From positions 3,083-67,082 of the forward strand of contig DIWT01000004.1 in NCBI GenBank assembly GCA_002435745.1: a stretch of 64,000 bases of DNA, in the 5' to 3' direction. Both the position numbers and the translations under genes were made by a program. The notes beneath the pieces are model-generated. The model saw only the letters and a list, made by a program, of their open reading frames with translations. It had not been told where the DNA came from and searched no databases. Every line of letters starts with the position of its first letter. Position 1 is the first letter of the stretch. This document shows positions 31,927 to 41,356 of this stretch, one piece after another. This DNA comes from a bacterium UBP15_UBA6099. Its GTDB lineage: Bacteria; UBP15; UBA6099.

Positions 31927-34449
31927 TCATTTATTAATTGACATGTTATAAAAAACACGACTGTCCTCGGCGCTTAGCACAGTATCGTAAAGGCCGATGT
32001 CTTCGCCTTCGTGCTTATTGACGCCTATATAAATTAGACTGGAATCTTCGTATCGTTTAAACTTATAGACAGCGTCATTCATCAATGCGCTATTGAATAC
32101 TCCAAGGCTTACCAACAACTCGAACTCTTTCATAGTCAGGCCGGTTACTTTCTTGAACAAACCCGGCTCCAGTTGCGTGATGACATCCTTCAGACATCGC
32201 TCTCGATAATCGGTCAAATACATAAAGATTGGCAAACGCGTGGCGAACTTGATAAGTTTTTCCTGAATCTGCTTCCGCAAGCTTTTGTATTCCTTTTCCT
32301 CCTCGGTGAGCTTCTTCTTTTCCTTTGTGGAAAGCTCTTTGTCATTTGCTTCCTTTCTCGCCTTTTTCACGGCTTCCGACTTGTTGATAATAGTCTCGAT
32401 GTCCTGATTGAGGTTGCGAAAGCCTTCAATTCTCATTAGCGCATCCATAGCGGCTTTGTTGCTCATGAGCCGTTTCAGGGCTTCGTTATCCACATTAACC
32501 AGCAAAGCGCTTTCCCAGCGCCTCGCCAAAAGAGTTGCTGTAGTTCCACTCATCGCCATATCCAGAATGCCTGCGGCATTGATCTCTTTCATTGAACTGC
32601 CGTCATAGGCTAACACTGGAAGAAAGTTTATAAACTCCGCCACCTTCTTTTCGGGATTGGACTCATCGACATTCAGTCGGCAACTGTAATCGGCGATCTG
32701 CCGCAAAGCTCTGTCCGGCGCGAAATCAAAGACATAGCATTCCTCTTTAATGATTTGCTCCCGATTCGGCGCTGTGTTGTCGGGATTCCTGATTGACCAA
32801 GGTGATTGCACGCGGAAAGCAGCCTGAAAATAGGTCTCGGGACTGGACGAATTCCGCAACATGAGGATGCCGGTCCACGGCCTTACCGTGACTCCTGTGG
32901 TCAGTTTGCCGCATGACAGGGTAATTGTTTTGGTTGCTAAGGGATCGTCCATGGCCTCCTGCACGGGCGGCAAAGCGGCAACGCCAATACCGGCGTCGCT
33001 TCCCGCCGCAACGATTACTTCGTAATCGCGATAGAACTTATTCTGTTTCTTCGCCATAAGGTTGCGCATTGCGTGACACGAGGCAACACTGGGCAGAAAC
33101 CAGAAGGTGTGCGATAAAACATTCAGTAATCGCGCATCGGAAAACGGCATCGGCGGTTTTTGAGCGCCCAGTTTCAAGTTGTCAATATTTGTTGCCGAGA
33201 ATGAGCCGCGTATCAAATCAAGCCACTTCTGCACTTCATCCGTGTACGTAAATTTCGCCTTGTTTCCCGCCCCGGTAGCGGAAAAAAAAGTGTTAAGATC
33301 GAACTCATTGAACTCGCCCTGCATGGCGATTTCGCGTATCGAATCGGGCAGTTGATAGGTCATTAACACCATTCGAGGAAGCGCCGCGTATGGATTGTCC
33401 CCGCCTGTCCATTCCTGCTTGGCCCGCTGCTCGTCCGAATACGTCCAGTTAAAAATCTGCTCCTCGATGAATTCGCCGGACGCAATGGCCCTAAACGGCG
33501 TGCCGGATAGATAGAGATATGCATTCGTGGTAATCGGCATAATCTCTTCGTCAAAATCCTCAATGCCGGCGCCTTCTCCAAACTCGATTTCTTTCTTGTC
33601 CTCCGCCGCAAAAAGCTCTCTGGCGTTTTCGCGCCACGCGCCGTAGTGATACTCGTCAAGGATGACACAATCCCAGTTGGTCTCATGCGCCCATTCATTC
33701 TTGGTCTTGAGCCCCCCGGTGCTTTTGTTCTTGCCAAGGTGATCCTGAAAAGAACCGAAACAGACGAAAGGCTTCTTCTTGTCCGCGTCTTCGTATGATA
33801 AACCGCCCGGCGAGATAAACTGCCACCCTTTGAAATCAATATGGCATTTCAAGTCTTCTTCCCATGCGTTCTGCACTGCGGGCTTGAAGGTCAGCACAAG
33901 AACCTTGCGCCAGTCCATTTTCTTAGCGAGCTGATAGGCGGCAAAGGTTTTGCCAAAGCGCATTTTAGCGTTCCATAGAAAGCGCGGCGACTTATCCTTG
34001 TTTTCCTTTCTGAAACTCTTGAAATAAGCGACGGTCTTTTCCACCGCCGCTTCCTGTTCCGGTCGCATCTTGAAATCAAGCGAACGGTTTTCCTCGTTCA
34101 TTTCACCAGTTCTCAGAGCAATGACCGCCGCTTTTACCTGTTTTGCCGAACATTTGAACCATTCCCCTTTGGGATTTTTGACGCCGATGGCTCGTAAGCG
34201 ACGGTGAACATCATGGTCGGTGAAGACCGTGCCGTCATTGCGCATTGCGAATTCTTCAAGGACGATCCGATACGGCGGTTTTCCCGGCCTCAATGTCGGA
34301 TATTGCTGTTCCACGCGCGTCCGGGCGTCCGCTAATGTATAGCCGACTTTGAGCAATCCCGCGTATTGAGGATTTGTGTCCTCGTAGGCGTAGATGGTCG
34401 GTTTGGAATCCGGCCGCTGAGGGAAGAAATTATCAGGTTTCCTCGGCAT
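31927..34449 (-). CDS. GIY-YIG-type (T5orf172) nuclease fused to SF2 helicase, restriction subunit
   Basis: An 840-residue protein from ATG 34449. Residues 15-120 match the T5orf172/GIY-YIG pattern: TIYAYEDT, LLKVGYTLADARTRVEQQYP, a DVHRRLRAIG His region and GEWFKC. The SF2 motor follows with NAKMRFGKTFAAY (Walker A), ILDEYHYGAWR (motif II) and YLSGTPFRA (motif III). A Lys/Glu-rich coiled region lies near residue 690-740. It is the nucleolytic, ATP-dependent subunit of the restriction system encoded with the methyltransferases upstream. The start overlaps the preceding gene by 17 bases. The longer frame to 34497 is less likely, given the GGGAAAC ribosome site at the chosen start. Confidence 0.78.
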   Translation of the reverse strand: MPRKPDNFFPQRPDSKPTIYAYEDTNPQYAGLLKVGYTLADARTRVEQQYPTLRPGKPPYRIVLEEFAMRNDGTVFTDHDVHRRLRAIGVKNPKGEWFKCSAKQVKAAVIALRTGEMNEENRSLDFKMRPEQEAAVEKTVAYFKSFRKENKDKSPRFLWNAKMRFGKTFAAYQLAKKMDWRKVLVLTFKPAVQNAWEEDLKCHIDFKGWQFISPGGLSYEDADKKKPFVCFGSFQDHLGKNKSTGGLKTKNEWAHETNWDCVILDEYHYGAWRENARELFAAEDKKEIEFGEGAGIEDFDEEIMPITTNAYLYLSGTPFRAIASGEFIEEQIFNWTYSDEQRAKQEWTGGDNPYAALPRMVLMTYQLPDSIREIAMQGEFNEFDLNTFFSATGAGNKAKFTYTDEVQKWLDLIRGSFSATNIDNLKLGAQKPPMPFSDARLLNVLSHTFWFLPSVASCHAMRNLMAKKQNKFYRDYEVIVAAGSDAGIGVAALPPVQEAMDDPLATKTITLSCGKLTTGVTVRPWTGILMLRNSSSPETYFQAAFRVQSPWSIRNPDNTAPNREQIIKEECYVFDFAPDRALRQIADYSCRLNVDESNPEKKVAEFINFLPVLAYDGSSMKEINAAGILDMAMSGTTATLLARRWESALLVNVDNEALKRLMSNKAAMDALMRIEGFRNLNQDIETIINKSEAVKKARKEANDKELSTKEKKKLTEEEKEYKSLRKQIQEKLIKFATRLPIFMYLTDYRERCLKDVITQLEPGLFKKVTGLTMKEFELLVSLGVFNSALMNDAVYKFKRYEDSSLIYIGVNKHEGEDIGLYDTVLSAEDSRVFYNMSINK

Positions 34450-35293
34450 TGTTTCCCAGCTTCTTTTTAGTTTTTGCGGGCGGAAGAAAGTTGTCACCGG
34501 TCACCACGCCGCGTCCGGTTTTCCGCTCCAGTTCCAGCCTCGCCTTTTTTGCGATTCTTCCGCCTTTTCTGCCCGCCTGCGCATTTTCATCCATGCCGGT
34601 TGCTTCAACGCTCTCCGCAATCTGGCGGGTGGAAAGCTCCGCTAAAGCTGTAAAAATCAGTTCCGCCTCGCTCATGTGGTCGCGTAGGTTTTGAGTTTTG
34701 AGGTCCTTTATCTGCTTGTGTTTCTTGACCGAAACCCCGCTCCATTCTTTGTGAATTATATTGGTCAGAATGGCGTATTCGTCTTCGCCTTTAATCTCGT
34801 GGTCTTTCCAGTAATCGGTGAGTTTATTGCGGGTTTCCTGCCCCATCATCCGCTGCTGAATCCATTTTTCGCTTCTGCCGCTCTGTTGCCAGTAGTCGCG
34901 CGCCCGGTCAAGGGATCGGGCCGGATCGCTCATGTCCTGAATGCGCTCGTAACCCGCTTTGGCAAGCCATAGCTTGATGGGTTCCGCTCTGGGACTGGGA
35001 ACCGACTGTATGATTCGCAGAAGAGCCTCCGGGCCGGCCGCGTCGGTCAGGTATTTTTTCCCGTCAGCGGCTTCCATTTTCAGTTGGTGACAATTTGTCA
35101 CCGACTGATTTCCCTCTTTCTTGAGGCGTTCTTTCAACTTGTTCCAGTACTTCCGGGCAGTCTGATAATCCGGCTGCTGAATCAGCGCGGCGATGATATC
35201 CACAACGGAAAACAACCATGTTTCTGTCTTTTCATCATAAATCCTGCGGATTTTAAAGTTTTCAAAAACCGCAAGCGCCTTTTCTTCATTCAT
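34433..35293 (-). CDS. DinD/BRO-N-like protein in the restriction operon
   Basis: A 286-residue protein with an N-terminal BRO-N/antirepressor-type domain (FKIRRIYDEKTETWLFSVVDI, then DYQTARKYWNKLKERL) and the C-terminal pattern of DNA-damage-inducible protein D: YERIQDMSDPARSLDRARDYW, then GQETRNKLTDYW and NIIHKEWSG. DinD inhibits RecA filaments in Escherichia coli. Homologues occur often inside restriction-modification loci, but their function there is unknown. GGAG precedes the ATG. It overlaps the methyltransferase by 8 bases and the helicase gene by 17, showing coupled translation. Confidence 0.82.
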   Translation of the reverse strand: MNEEKALAVFENFKIRRIYDEKTETWLFSVVDIIAALIQQPDYQTARKYWNKLKERLKKEGNQSVTNCHQLKMEAADGKKYLTDAAGPEALLRIIQSVPSPRAEPIKLWLAKAGYERIQDMSDPARSLDRARDYWQQSGRSEKWIQQRMMGQETRNKLTDYWKDHEIKGEDEYAILTNIIHKEWSGVSVKKHKQIKDLKTQNLRDHMSEAELIFTALAELSTRQIAESVEATGMDENAQAGRKGGRIAKKARLELERKTGRGVVTGDNFLPPAKTKKKLGNNAEET

Positions 35294-36794
35294 TGTTAAT
35301 CTCCATCGGTCGAACTATTAAGTCAATAAAATCAATTTCGTCGTCTGACAAACCAAAATGAGCGAAGAGTTTTTCGTCTGTCCATATTTTTGACATAGGC
35401 AGAAGAGGCACAAATGAAAATTTGTCCTTTGTGTTGTCCTGTGTGTTTTTGCGTAAGCCCACCAGAAACCGCAGAAACTTTGTTCTAAGATATTTGTCCA
35501 GATTTTTTGCGGCGCTTTCGGTTTCATAAGCTCCAACTACAATGTAGGTCTCGGTGCAAGCGCTGGATGGAGGCGCTATAATCGGCTTGCCCATTATCAT
35601 TCGTGGATAATCGCGAGCTTCACCTCCTTCCCCGTATGCCTTAGAAATTAGAACCTTCCACAAATCCAGCAACTCCATTCCATTTTTGATGTCCGATTTT
35701 TCTATCCATCCGACAGTTTTTGTTGCATACAATTTAATGTTGCCTTTTCCAGTAGGCCGGACAAATGTCGGGAGCCCAAATGGTTTTCGACTATAGATTT
35801 GTTCACTTATTGATGTGTATTTCTTTTCTTTTACCTTTTCGAGAATCGAAATAGCCTTATTGAATCGAACAAATGAATCAAATTGATCCAAAGAGCGCTT
35901 CATCGTATCATCCATGCCACTCATGCGTGTAGTTACTTCACATTGACCGCTGTAATCCCGCTCCCATAAAAAATAACATACACCGCCAATCACCTTGACG
36001 CCGGGGAAAACATCAGATGCTATTGGATAGTCAACCAAATGAGAGATTCTGCGATCCTTTAGCATTGTATCGCGAAAAACATCCAGCCCTTTCCCACCGG
36101 CAAACCATCGGGATGGGATAATCATTGACAAATATCTCGGTTCAAGTTTTTTAGCTTGTTCGACAAAATTGTGATAAATAGGAGATGAGCCTGTGCTATC
36201 TCCAGCATCACTCAACTGATACGGTGGATTACCTATAATTACATCAAATTTCATATTGAATATCGCCTCCGGATTTTCCGTGTGAATAAATTGATAGGCA
36301 TGGGTTTCGAGTTCTTCGCCCCGCTCATAGCTTTCCTGACTGGCGCCGCAGAAAACGCAGCGCCCGTTTTCCCATGTGTGCTCCACTCGCTCAAAGCGAA
36401 TATTCCCTTGCGGGTCGTCGAAAGTTTCACAGACGGAGTATTTTCCATTGGCCGTTTTGGAGCAGTAAACAGAACGGCGGGAAAGCAACGCGGTCAACTC
36501 AGTTATTGCCACGCCGAAGATCTGGTTCTTGAAGATGTGGTTGATTCGAGCCTGCCTGTCCGGGATTTTTTTTTCAAGCCCCGCATCCAACCGCCTTGCG
36601 ATTTCGCGCGGAAACACACCGGACTTACAGAACGGATCGAGAAACCGGGTGTTCTTATTGCCCCAGATTTCCGGAGGCAGCAAATCCAATATTTGATTAA
36701 CCAATTGCGGCGGCGTGAACACTTCGTCGCTGCTCAGATTGGCCAGACAGGTCAGCACATCCGGGTTGTAGCTATTGCCTGTCAACATCGGCAA
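35286..36794 (-). CDS. Eco57I-type adenine-N6 DNA methyltransferase
   Basis: A 502-residue protein. Motif I is RFLDPFCKSGVFPREIARR (DPFCKSG instead of DPxxGxG); the catalytic motif is IGNPPYQLSD at about residue 185. In between is a zinc-ribbon-like CVFCGA element with a partner Cys upstream. The second half is the target-recognition region (SRWFAGGKGLDVFRD, then VIGGVCYFLW). It methylates adenine at N6 to protect or mark host DNA. The start overlaps the small methyltransferase-like gene upstream by 23 bases. Composition is less GC-rich than the chromosome, consistent with a transferred defence module. Confidence 0.85.
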   Translation of the reverse strand: MPMLTGNSYNPDVLTCLANLSSDEVFTPPQLVNQILDLLPPEIWGNKNTRFLDPFCKSGVFPREIARRLDAGLEKKIPDRQARINHIFKNQIFGVAITELTALLSRRSVYCSKTANGKYSVCETFDDPQGNIRFERVEHTWENGRCVFCGASQESYERGEELETHAYQFIHTENPEAIFNMKFDVIIGNPPYQLSDAGDSTGSSPIYHNFVEQAKKLEPRYLSMIIPSRWFAGGKGLDVFRDTMLKDRRISHLVDYPIASDVFPGVKVIGGVCYFLWERDYSGQCEVTTRMSGMDDTMKRSLDQFDSFVRFNKAISILEKVKEKKYTSISEQIYSRKPFGLPTFVRPTGKGNIKLYATKTVGWIEKSDIKNGMELLDLWKVLISKAYGEGGEARDYPRMIMGKPIIAPPSSACTETYIVVGAYETESAAKNLDKYLRTKFLRFLVGLRKNTQDNTKDKFSFVPLLPMSKIWTDEKLFAHFGLSDDEIDFIDLIVRPMEINNE

Positions 36795-37422
36795 CCTCCA
36801 GAAAGTGCGTTAACGGGTACTCTTTCACAGGCTCATTTAAGTATGCCTCGTTATTCTCATCGCTGAATATCATTAGTTGGTGTTGCTTGTCTACTAGAAA
36901 CGAAAGCATGAAATCGCGCCGCTTTAGCATGCTACCGTTGACCGGCGACCATTCAGAAAATATAATCGGTCGCGGATTGTTTCCCACGGTTTTCAGATCA
37001 AGCGCGTCTCCATGAATAATATTGCGCTCAAGGATATATTTGACCGCATTCCGACATTCATTCCTTGCGCCGAATATAAAAAGGCGCGTGTAGTTCAGAT
37101 CAAAGATGTCAAAAAGCCGGTTGCGACATTCCTGAACATTATCCTTAAGAATATCAATGCCGTATATGGAGGACACGGCAAGAACAGCATTCCTCTCGTA
37201 CTCCAGTTGAATCTTTTCGTATCGGAATTCAACGACGCGCAATTTCCGTTCCAGAATTTCCGACAGAAAATTGCCCGTGCCGCATGCGGGTTCAAGAAAC
37301 CGGGATTCGATCCTTTCTGTTTCCTGTTTCACCAGATCAAGCATGGCGTTGACTTCTCGTTTTCCAGTCAATACCTCGCCATGATCAGCGACCCTCTTCT
37401 TGGAGACAACTTGCTTTTCCAT
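36772..37422 (-). CDS. Small methyltransferase-fold subunit of the restriction system
   Basis: A 216-residue protein with an intact SAM-binding motif I, FLEPACGTGNFLSEIL, at about residue 43, preceded by RVADHGEVLTGKREVNAMLDL as in N6-adenine methylases. There is no NPPY catalytic motif; the place is taken by IIFSEWSPVNGSMLKRRDF. It is probably a helper or second subunit for the larger methyltransferase whose gene it overlaps. Such small subunits recur next to Eco57I-like enzymes. First gene of the four-gene minus-strand operon. Confidence 0.75.
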   Translation of the reverse strand: MEKQVVSKKRVADHGEVLTGKREVNAMLDLVKQETERIESRFLEPACGTGNFLSEILERKLRVVEFRYEKIQLEYERNAVLAVSSIYGIDILKDNVQECRNRLFDIFDLNYTRLFIFGARNECRNAVKYILERNIIHGDALDLKTVGNNPRPIIFSEWSPVNGSMLKRRDFMLSFLVDKQHQLMIFSDENNEAYLNEPVKEYPLTHFLEVADVDRQ

Positions 37423-37603
37423 GTTCTCGCAATCACTCTATAAAGCGAATAATTTTTCTTTATCCCTGTTCTGAATGTTTCGGATACCGCACCTTAATTT
37501 ATCACGCCGCAACCGGAGCGTCAATCTATGCAATCCATCACAGCTAAAAAACTGTGTGGAGAAGGCGGATGCACGACGGTTTTTTCAGAGGATGCGCGGG
37601 GCG

Positions 37604-39952
37604 TCAGCGGGGGGCGGGGGAGAGGGAGGCGACGCAAGCGGCAAGGCAGAGGATGGAGGCGGCGTAAAGGGCTCCGAACGCGCCGAGGGTTGGGATAAGG
37701 ATGGAGCCTGATAGGAGGGCGGCGGCGCACGCGCCTGCTAGGTCGGCGAAATAGAGCGAGCCTGCGGCGGAGGTTTCGAGCGCGGCTCCGGCATGCCGTC
37801 GCGCGGGCCTGACTCTTTCGACCGCAAGCGGGAATATTGCTCCTGAGCAAAAGCCGCAGACGATGGCGAAGCCGAAGAGGGTCATGGCGGCGAATGCGGG
37901 GGATGCGGAGGAGGCCGCAGTGTAAACAGCGGGGAGGGAGGCGGTGGCGCCGCACAAGCCGAGCGCCGCCGCGCCGAGCGCCGCAGGGCCTCTTCGCAGG
38001 TCTTCGCGCCTCGCGCGCGACATCGTTCCGGCTCCCGCCGCGCATCCCGCCAGATACGCCGCGTTCACAAGCCCGAGATACTGATAGACGACGCCAAAAG
38101 ATATCTGAAAGAGAAAGACGACGACGAGGACGACGATGAGGGCTGCCGCTCCGGCGGCGGCGGTTGTGAAGTGGGCGGAGGCGGCGCGGGCTGCGGGGGA
38201 TTTCGCCGAGGCCGCCGCGAGAAGGGCCGCAAACATCAGAATGACGAGCGCCGCCGTCCGTCGCGCGCGGGGCGTGTTCGCGTTGCCGACCGCGTCCAGA
38301 ACCGCCGCGGCGGGCATGGACTTATACATTCCAGCCGACAGTCTGTTCTTTAGGAATACGGCGTTGGGAGACAGGTCGGAGTTAGTGGCCGCGCCGGGTC
38401 TGGACGCCAGCCAACGCGCCGCCGCCGCCGTTTTGTCCGCCGCCATGAGATGTTCCATCGGGTCGTCGCTGAACTGCATGAGAGCGGCTTCCGCGCGTCG
38501 GGGGTCGAACAGGAACGAGGCTGCTGCTGCTGTGAAGCGCTCGGAAGACAAGCCGCGGGAGTGGAACCGGGCGGCGACTTCTTCGGGCGTCGGGGCGGGA
38601 GCTCCGTCGCGGCTCATTATCAACAGCGGCTTCTGTCCGATTATGAAGAAGAAGGGGGCGCGGGCGGGTTCGACCGGCGGAGTCGCGTTGCCTTGCCGCA
38701 ACTCCGGAGCCGCCGCCATGAGCGTCCCGGCGAGCAGCGCCGCCTCGTGTTCGGACATGTAATTCTCCGTGAACGGGACGGTTATGGCGAGGACTCCGTT
38801 TTCGGTCAGGCGGGACTTCATCAGGTCAAACGCCTCGCGGGTGAACATCCTGTTGAGGACTATGGTTTCGGGGGGCGCGGAGGAGATGACGATGACGTCG
38901 AATTTTTCCCTTGAGCGGGAGAGCAGGCGGCGCGGGTCTACGGCGGCCGGGAAGACGCGCGGGTCGTCGAAAACGGGCGCAAGCTCAGGAGGGGCGTGTT
39001 TGCGCCGCAGGGCGAACATCGCCGGGTCAAGCTCCGCCCACACGACGCGGTCGAGGCCGTGGTTGATAGCTTCGCGGATCGCCGTCGCGTCCACTCCTGC
39101 GAACATGGCGGAGCGAGGGGCGGGGTGTGAGAGCAGGGGGACGTGGGCCATGTATTCGCCGACGGCGACGTCCGGGGTGACGCCCGCGACGCGACCGCCC
39201 GCGTAGAAAGCTTTCTGTCCGCCGTCGTCGAGGACGGTGATGTTGCCGTAGCCGGACTCTAGGCTGTCCGCCGCCGGGCGGCCCCACGAGAGAGCGCGGA
39301 GGAAGTTTTCCGAGGGAGCGGCCCACAGGGGCGAAAGCAGCGCTGCGGCGGCGAGCGCGGACCATGCCGCAAGGCGCGCGCGCCTCTGCAACCACGAGGC
39401 TCCGATGACGGCGGACATCCCGCCTGCCATAGCCGCGCACGTCACAGGGGTCGTCGCCTGCGCTAGGATGAAACAGAACGCCAGCCCGCCTGCGACCGCT
39501 CCGCCGGTGTCCCATGCGAACATTCTGCCCGCCGCGCCTGACATCAGCGGTCGGTCTTCCAGCGCGCTGAGCGCGGGAAACAGGAATCCGTGAACGAAAC
39601 AGAGAGGCCCCAGAGTGACGAGCGCCATGAGGGCGACGATTTCTACCGGGACGGCCTCGCCGCGAAGATATCCGAACAGAGGGCCTTGGGTGCGAGCAAG
39701 AGCGATTGACGCCGGAGCGAGAGCGCCTTGAAGGATGAGAAGGAATCCGGCGGAGGAAGGGGAGGGACGCCGAGAGCGGAAGAAGAGGCCGCCCGCCGCG
39801 CTGCCCGCCGCAGCCCACGCCATCCAAGCGAACAGCGCCAGCCCTACGCTCAGCTCGTCTCCGAGACTGACGACGATAAGCTCGCGGGTCAGGGCCAGTT
39901 GCGCGACCATCGCGCAGAAACCGCTTATAGCCGCAGACAGCCGGGTTTTCAC
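37604..39952 (-). CDS. Membrane-embedded spermidine-synthase-like protein
   Basis: A 782-residue protein from GTG 39952, which overlaps the upstream stop as GTGA. It has roughly six membrane helices, then a soluble spermidine-synthase-like domain (about residues 265-450: NITVLDDGGQKAFYAGGRV, MAHVPLLSHPAP, then VVWAELDPAMF and FDVIVISSAPP), then six or seven more helices. The canonical GGG loop of the synthase is replaced (FAGVDATAIREAI), so polyamine synthesis is doubtful. Many uncultivated bacteria carry such fused transporter/synthase-like proteins of unknown role. It is the second gene after a GT87 glycosyltransferase. An upstream extension is Arg/Gly-rich and unlikely to be coding. Confidence 0.75.
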   Translation of the reverse strand: MKTRLSAAISGFCAMVAQLALTRELIVVSLGDELSVGLALFAWMAWAAAGSAAGGLFFRSRRPSPSSAGFLLILQGALAPASIALARTQGPLFGYLRGEAVPVEIVALMALVTLGPLCFVHGFLFPALSALEDRPLMSGAAGRMFAWDTGGAVAGGLAFCFILAQATTPVTCAAMAGGMSAVIGASWLQRRARLAAWSALAAAALLSPLWAAPSENFLRALSWGRPAADSLESGYGNITVLDDGGQKAFYAGGRVAGVTPDVAVGEYMAHVPLLSHPAPRSAMFAGVDATAIREAINHGLDRVVWAELDPAMFALRRKHAPPELAPVFDDPRVFPAAVDPRRLLSRSREKFDVIVISSAPPETIVLNRMFTREAFDLMKSRLTENGVLAITVPFTENYMSEHEAALLAGTLMAAAPELRQGNATPPVEPARAPFFFIIGQKPLLIMSRDGAPAPTPEEVAARFHSRGLSSERFTAAAASFLFDPRRAEAALMQFSDDPMEHLMAADKTAAAARWLASRPGAATNSDLSPNAVFLKNRLSAGMYKSMPAAAVLDAVGNANTPRARRTAALVILMFAALLAAASAKSPAARAASAHFTTAAAGAAALIVVLVVVFLFQISFGVVYQYLGLVNAAYLAGCAAGAGTMSRARREDLRRGPAALGAAALGLCGATASLPAVYTAASSASPAFAAMTLFGFAIVCGFCSGAIFPLAVERVRPARRHAGAALETSAAGSLYFADLAGACAAALLSGSILIPTLGAFGALYAASILCLAACVASLSPAPR

Positions 39953-41250
39953 GCGCCCGCGCCTCCGGGCTTTCTGCCGGCAGCGTCCGCGGCGAGATCG
40001 ATGTATATCCCTATCAGCGCCGCCGTCTTGAGCGACGTCATGAATGCGGTCGAAACCTTGAACCCGTGTGTGAGCGCGTCGAAGTTCCACGGGAACAGCC
40101 ACTGGGATGCGAATCCCGCCGCCGCGAACAAAGCGAGCCGGGGGATTCCCCTTATCTGAGTCGCGAGGGCCGCCAGCGCGGGGGCCGTCCACGACAGGAA
40201 TTGCGGAGACGAGACTTTGAATCCGACTATCGCCGCCGTCAGAATGAGCGCCGACGCGACGAGGAGGCGGCGGACGCTCTGCGCGTCAGGTTCTGGCGCT
40301 CCGGGGGCGAGCGCGGGTCTGCGTTGCAGGGCCGTAGCGTACGCTCCGTACGCGCGCGCAACGAGGAGCGCCAGCGCGAACGTGGACAGCTTCATAGCGA
40401 GGTCTGTGGCCGCGCTCTCGCCGGGAGGCCATGAAAGGTTTCCCATCGCGGGCGGAACGTTCGCTCCGGCCAGCCCCAGCGTCAGAAGGACCGCCCCGTA
40501 TGCGGAATGTTTTTCGACCCCTCTAGCGGCATGGAAAACGAACGAACCCGCCACTCCGTCCGGCGACAACAACGCCGGGATGCCGAATAGAAACGCCGAA
40601 ACGGCTACGAACGCCGCCGCGCCTTCGAGCGCGCCCCGCTTGTCGGATTTCAACGCGGCTTCCGCCAGAAAAAGGGGTAGCAGAACGACAGGGTATCCCT
40701 TCGCGGCGGTTGCGGCGGCGAGCAGCGCGAAAGCCGGGACGCGTTTTCCCCGCGCAAGCTCGACCATCGCCCAAGCCGAAAGGGCCATCGGAATGTAGTC
40801 AAGGGAGACCATGCCCACCGGGCCTGCCGCGATTATGACAAACGTGTACGCCGCCGCGGCGGCAATCTTTGCGCCCGGCCTCGGCCCGGCTCCCGCCATC
40901 ATCTCCGCAAGCTTGAGCGCGGCCAGAAGTCCCGCGACCGACACTGCGAACATGCCGACGGCAAACACGGCGTAATAGATGTAGAGGTCTTTTGAGAACG
41001 GGGCCATCGCCCACAGCCACGCCGCGCCGAGCGGGGGGTATTCCACAGCCACATCCCGGTACGGCAACAGCCCAGCCGCCGCCGCTTCTCCTAACTTGCG
41101 GTAGTAGTTCAGGTTGACCGACACGTGCCCCGCGAACAGCCTGCCGCCGGCGGGCGTGAAAAACAGGACGCTTATGACCGCGCAGTATCCGGCGGCGAGC
41201 GCTGTCGTTAAAAAGTCGATTTTTTCAAAACGGGCCAGATTGATTTTCAT
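39949..41250 (-). CDS. GT87-family polyprenol-dependent glycosyltransferase
   Basis: A 433-residue protein with ten or more membrane helices. The first periplasmic loop has the motif DVAVEYPPLGA, which carries the acidic residue and YPP segment of GT-C fold transferases of the DUF2029/GT87 family (PimE-like mannosyltransferases). It probably adds a hexose from a lipid-linked donor to an envelope glycan or glycolipid. ATG 41250 is chosen; a longer frame to 41328 adds an Arg-rich lead without a ribosome site. It is translationally coupled to the spermidine-synthase-like gene by a 4-base overlap. Confidence 0.75.
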   Translation of the reverse strand: MKINLARFEKIDFLTTALAAGYCAVISVLFFTPAGGRLFAGHVSVNLNYYRKLGEAAAAGLLPYRDVAVEYPPLGAAWLWAMAPFSKDLYIYYAVFAVGMFAVSVAGLLAALKLAEMMAGAGPRPGAKIAAAAAYTFVIIAAGPVGMVSLDYIPMALSAWAMVELARGKRVPAFALLAAATAAKGYPVVLLPLFLAEAALKSDKRGALEGAAAFVAVSAFLFGIPALLSPDGVAGSFVFHAARGVEKHSAYGAVLLTLGLAGANVPPAMGNLSWPPGESAATDLAMKLSTFALALLVARAYGAYATALQRRPALAPGAPEPDAQSVRRLLVASALILTAAIVGFKVSSPQFLSWTAPALAALATQIRGIPRLALFAAAGFASQWLFPWNFDALTHGFKVSTAFMTSLKTAALIGIYIDLAADAAGRKPGGAGA

Positions 41251-41356
41251 ATTGAGACGCCTGCGCGGTTGCTCGCGCGGGGCAAGTTCCTCTCGAAAAA
41301 GGATATACCTAAACGCGGCAATCTTCAACGCGCGGGAGCGGGGAGCGGAGCGGCGT

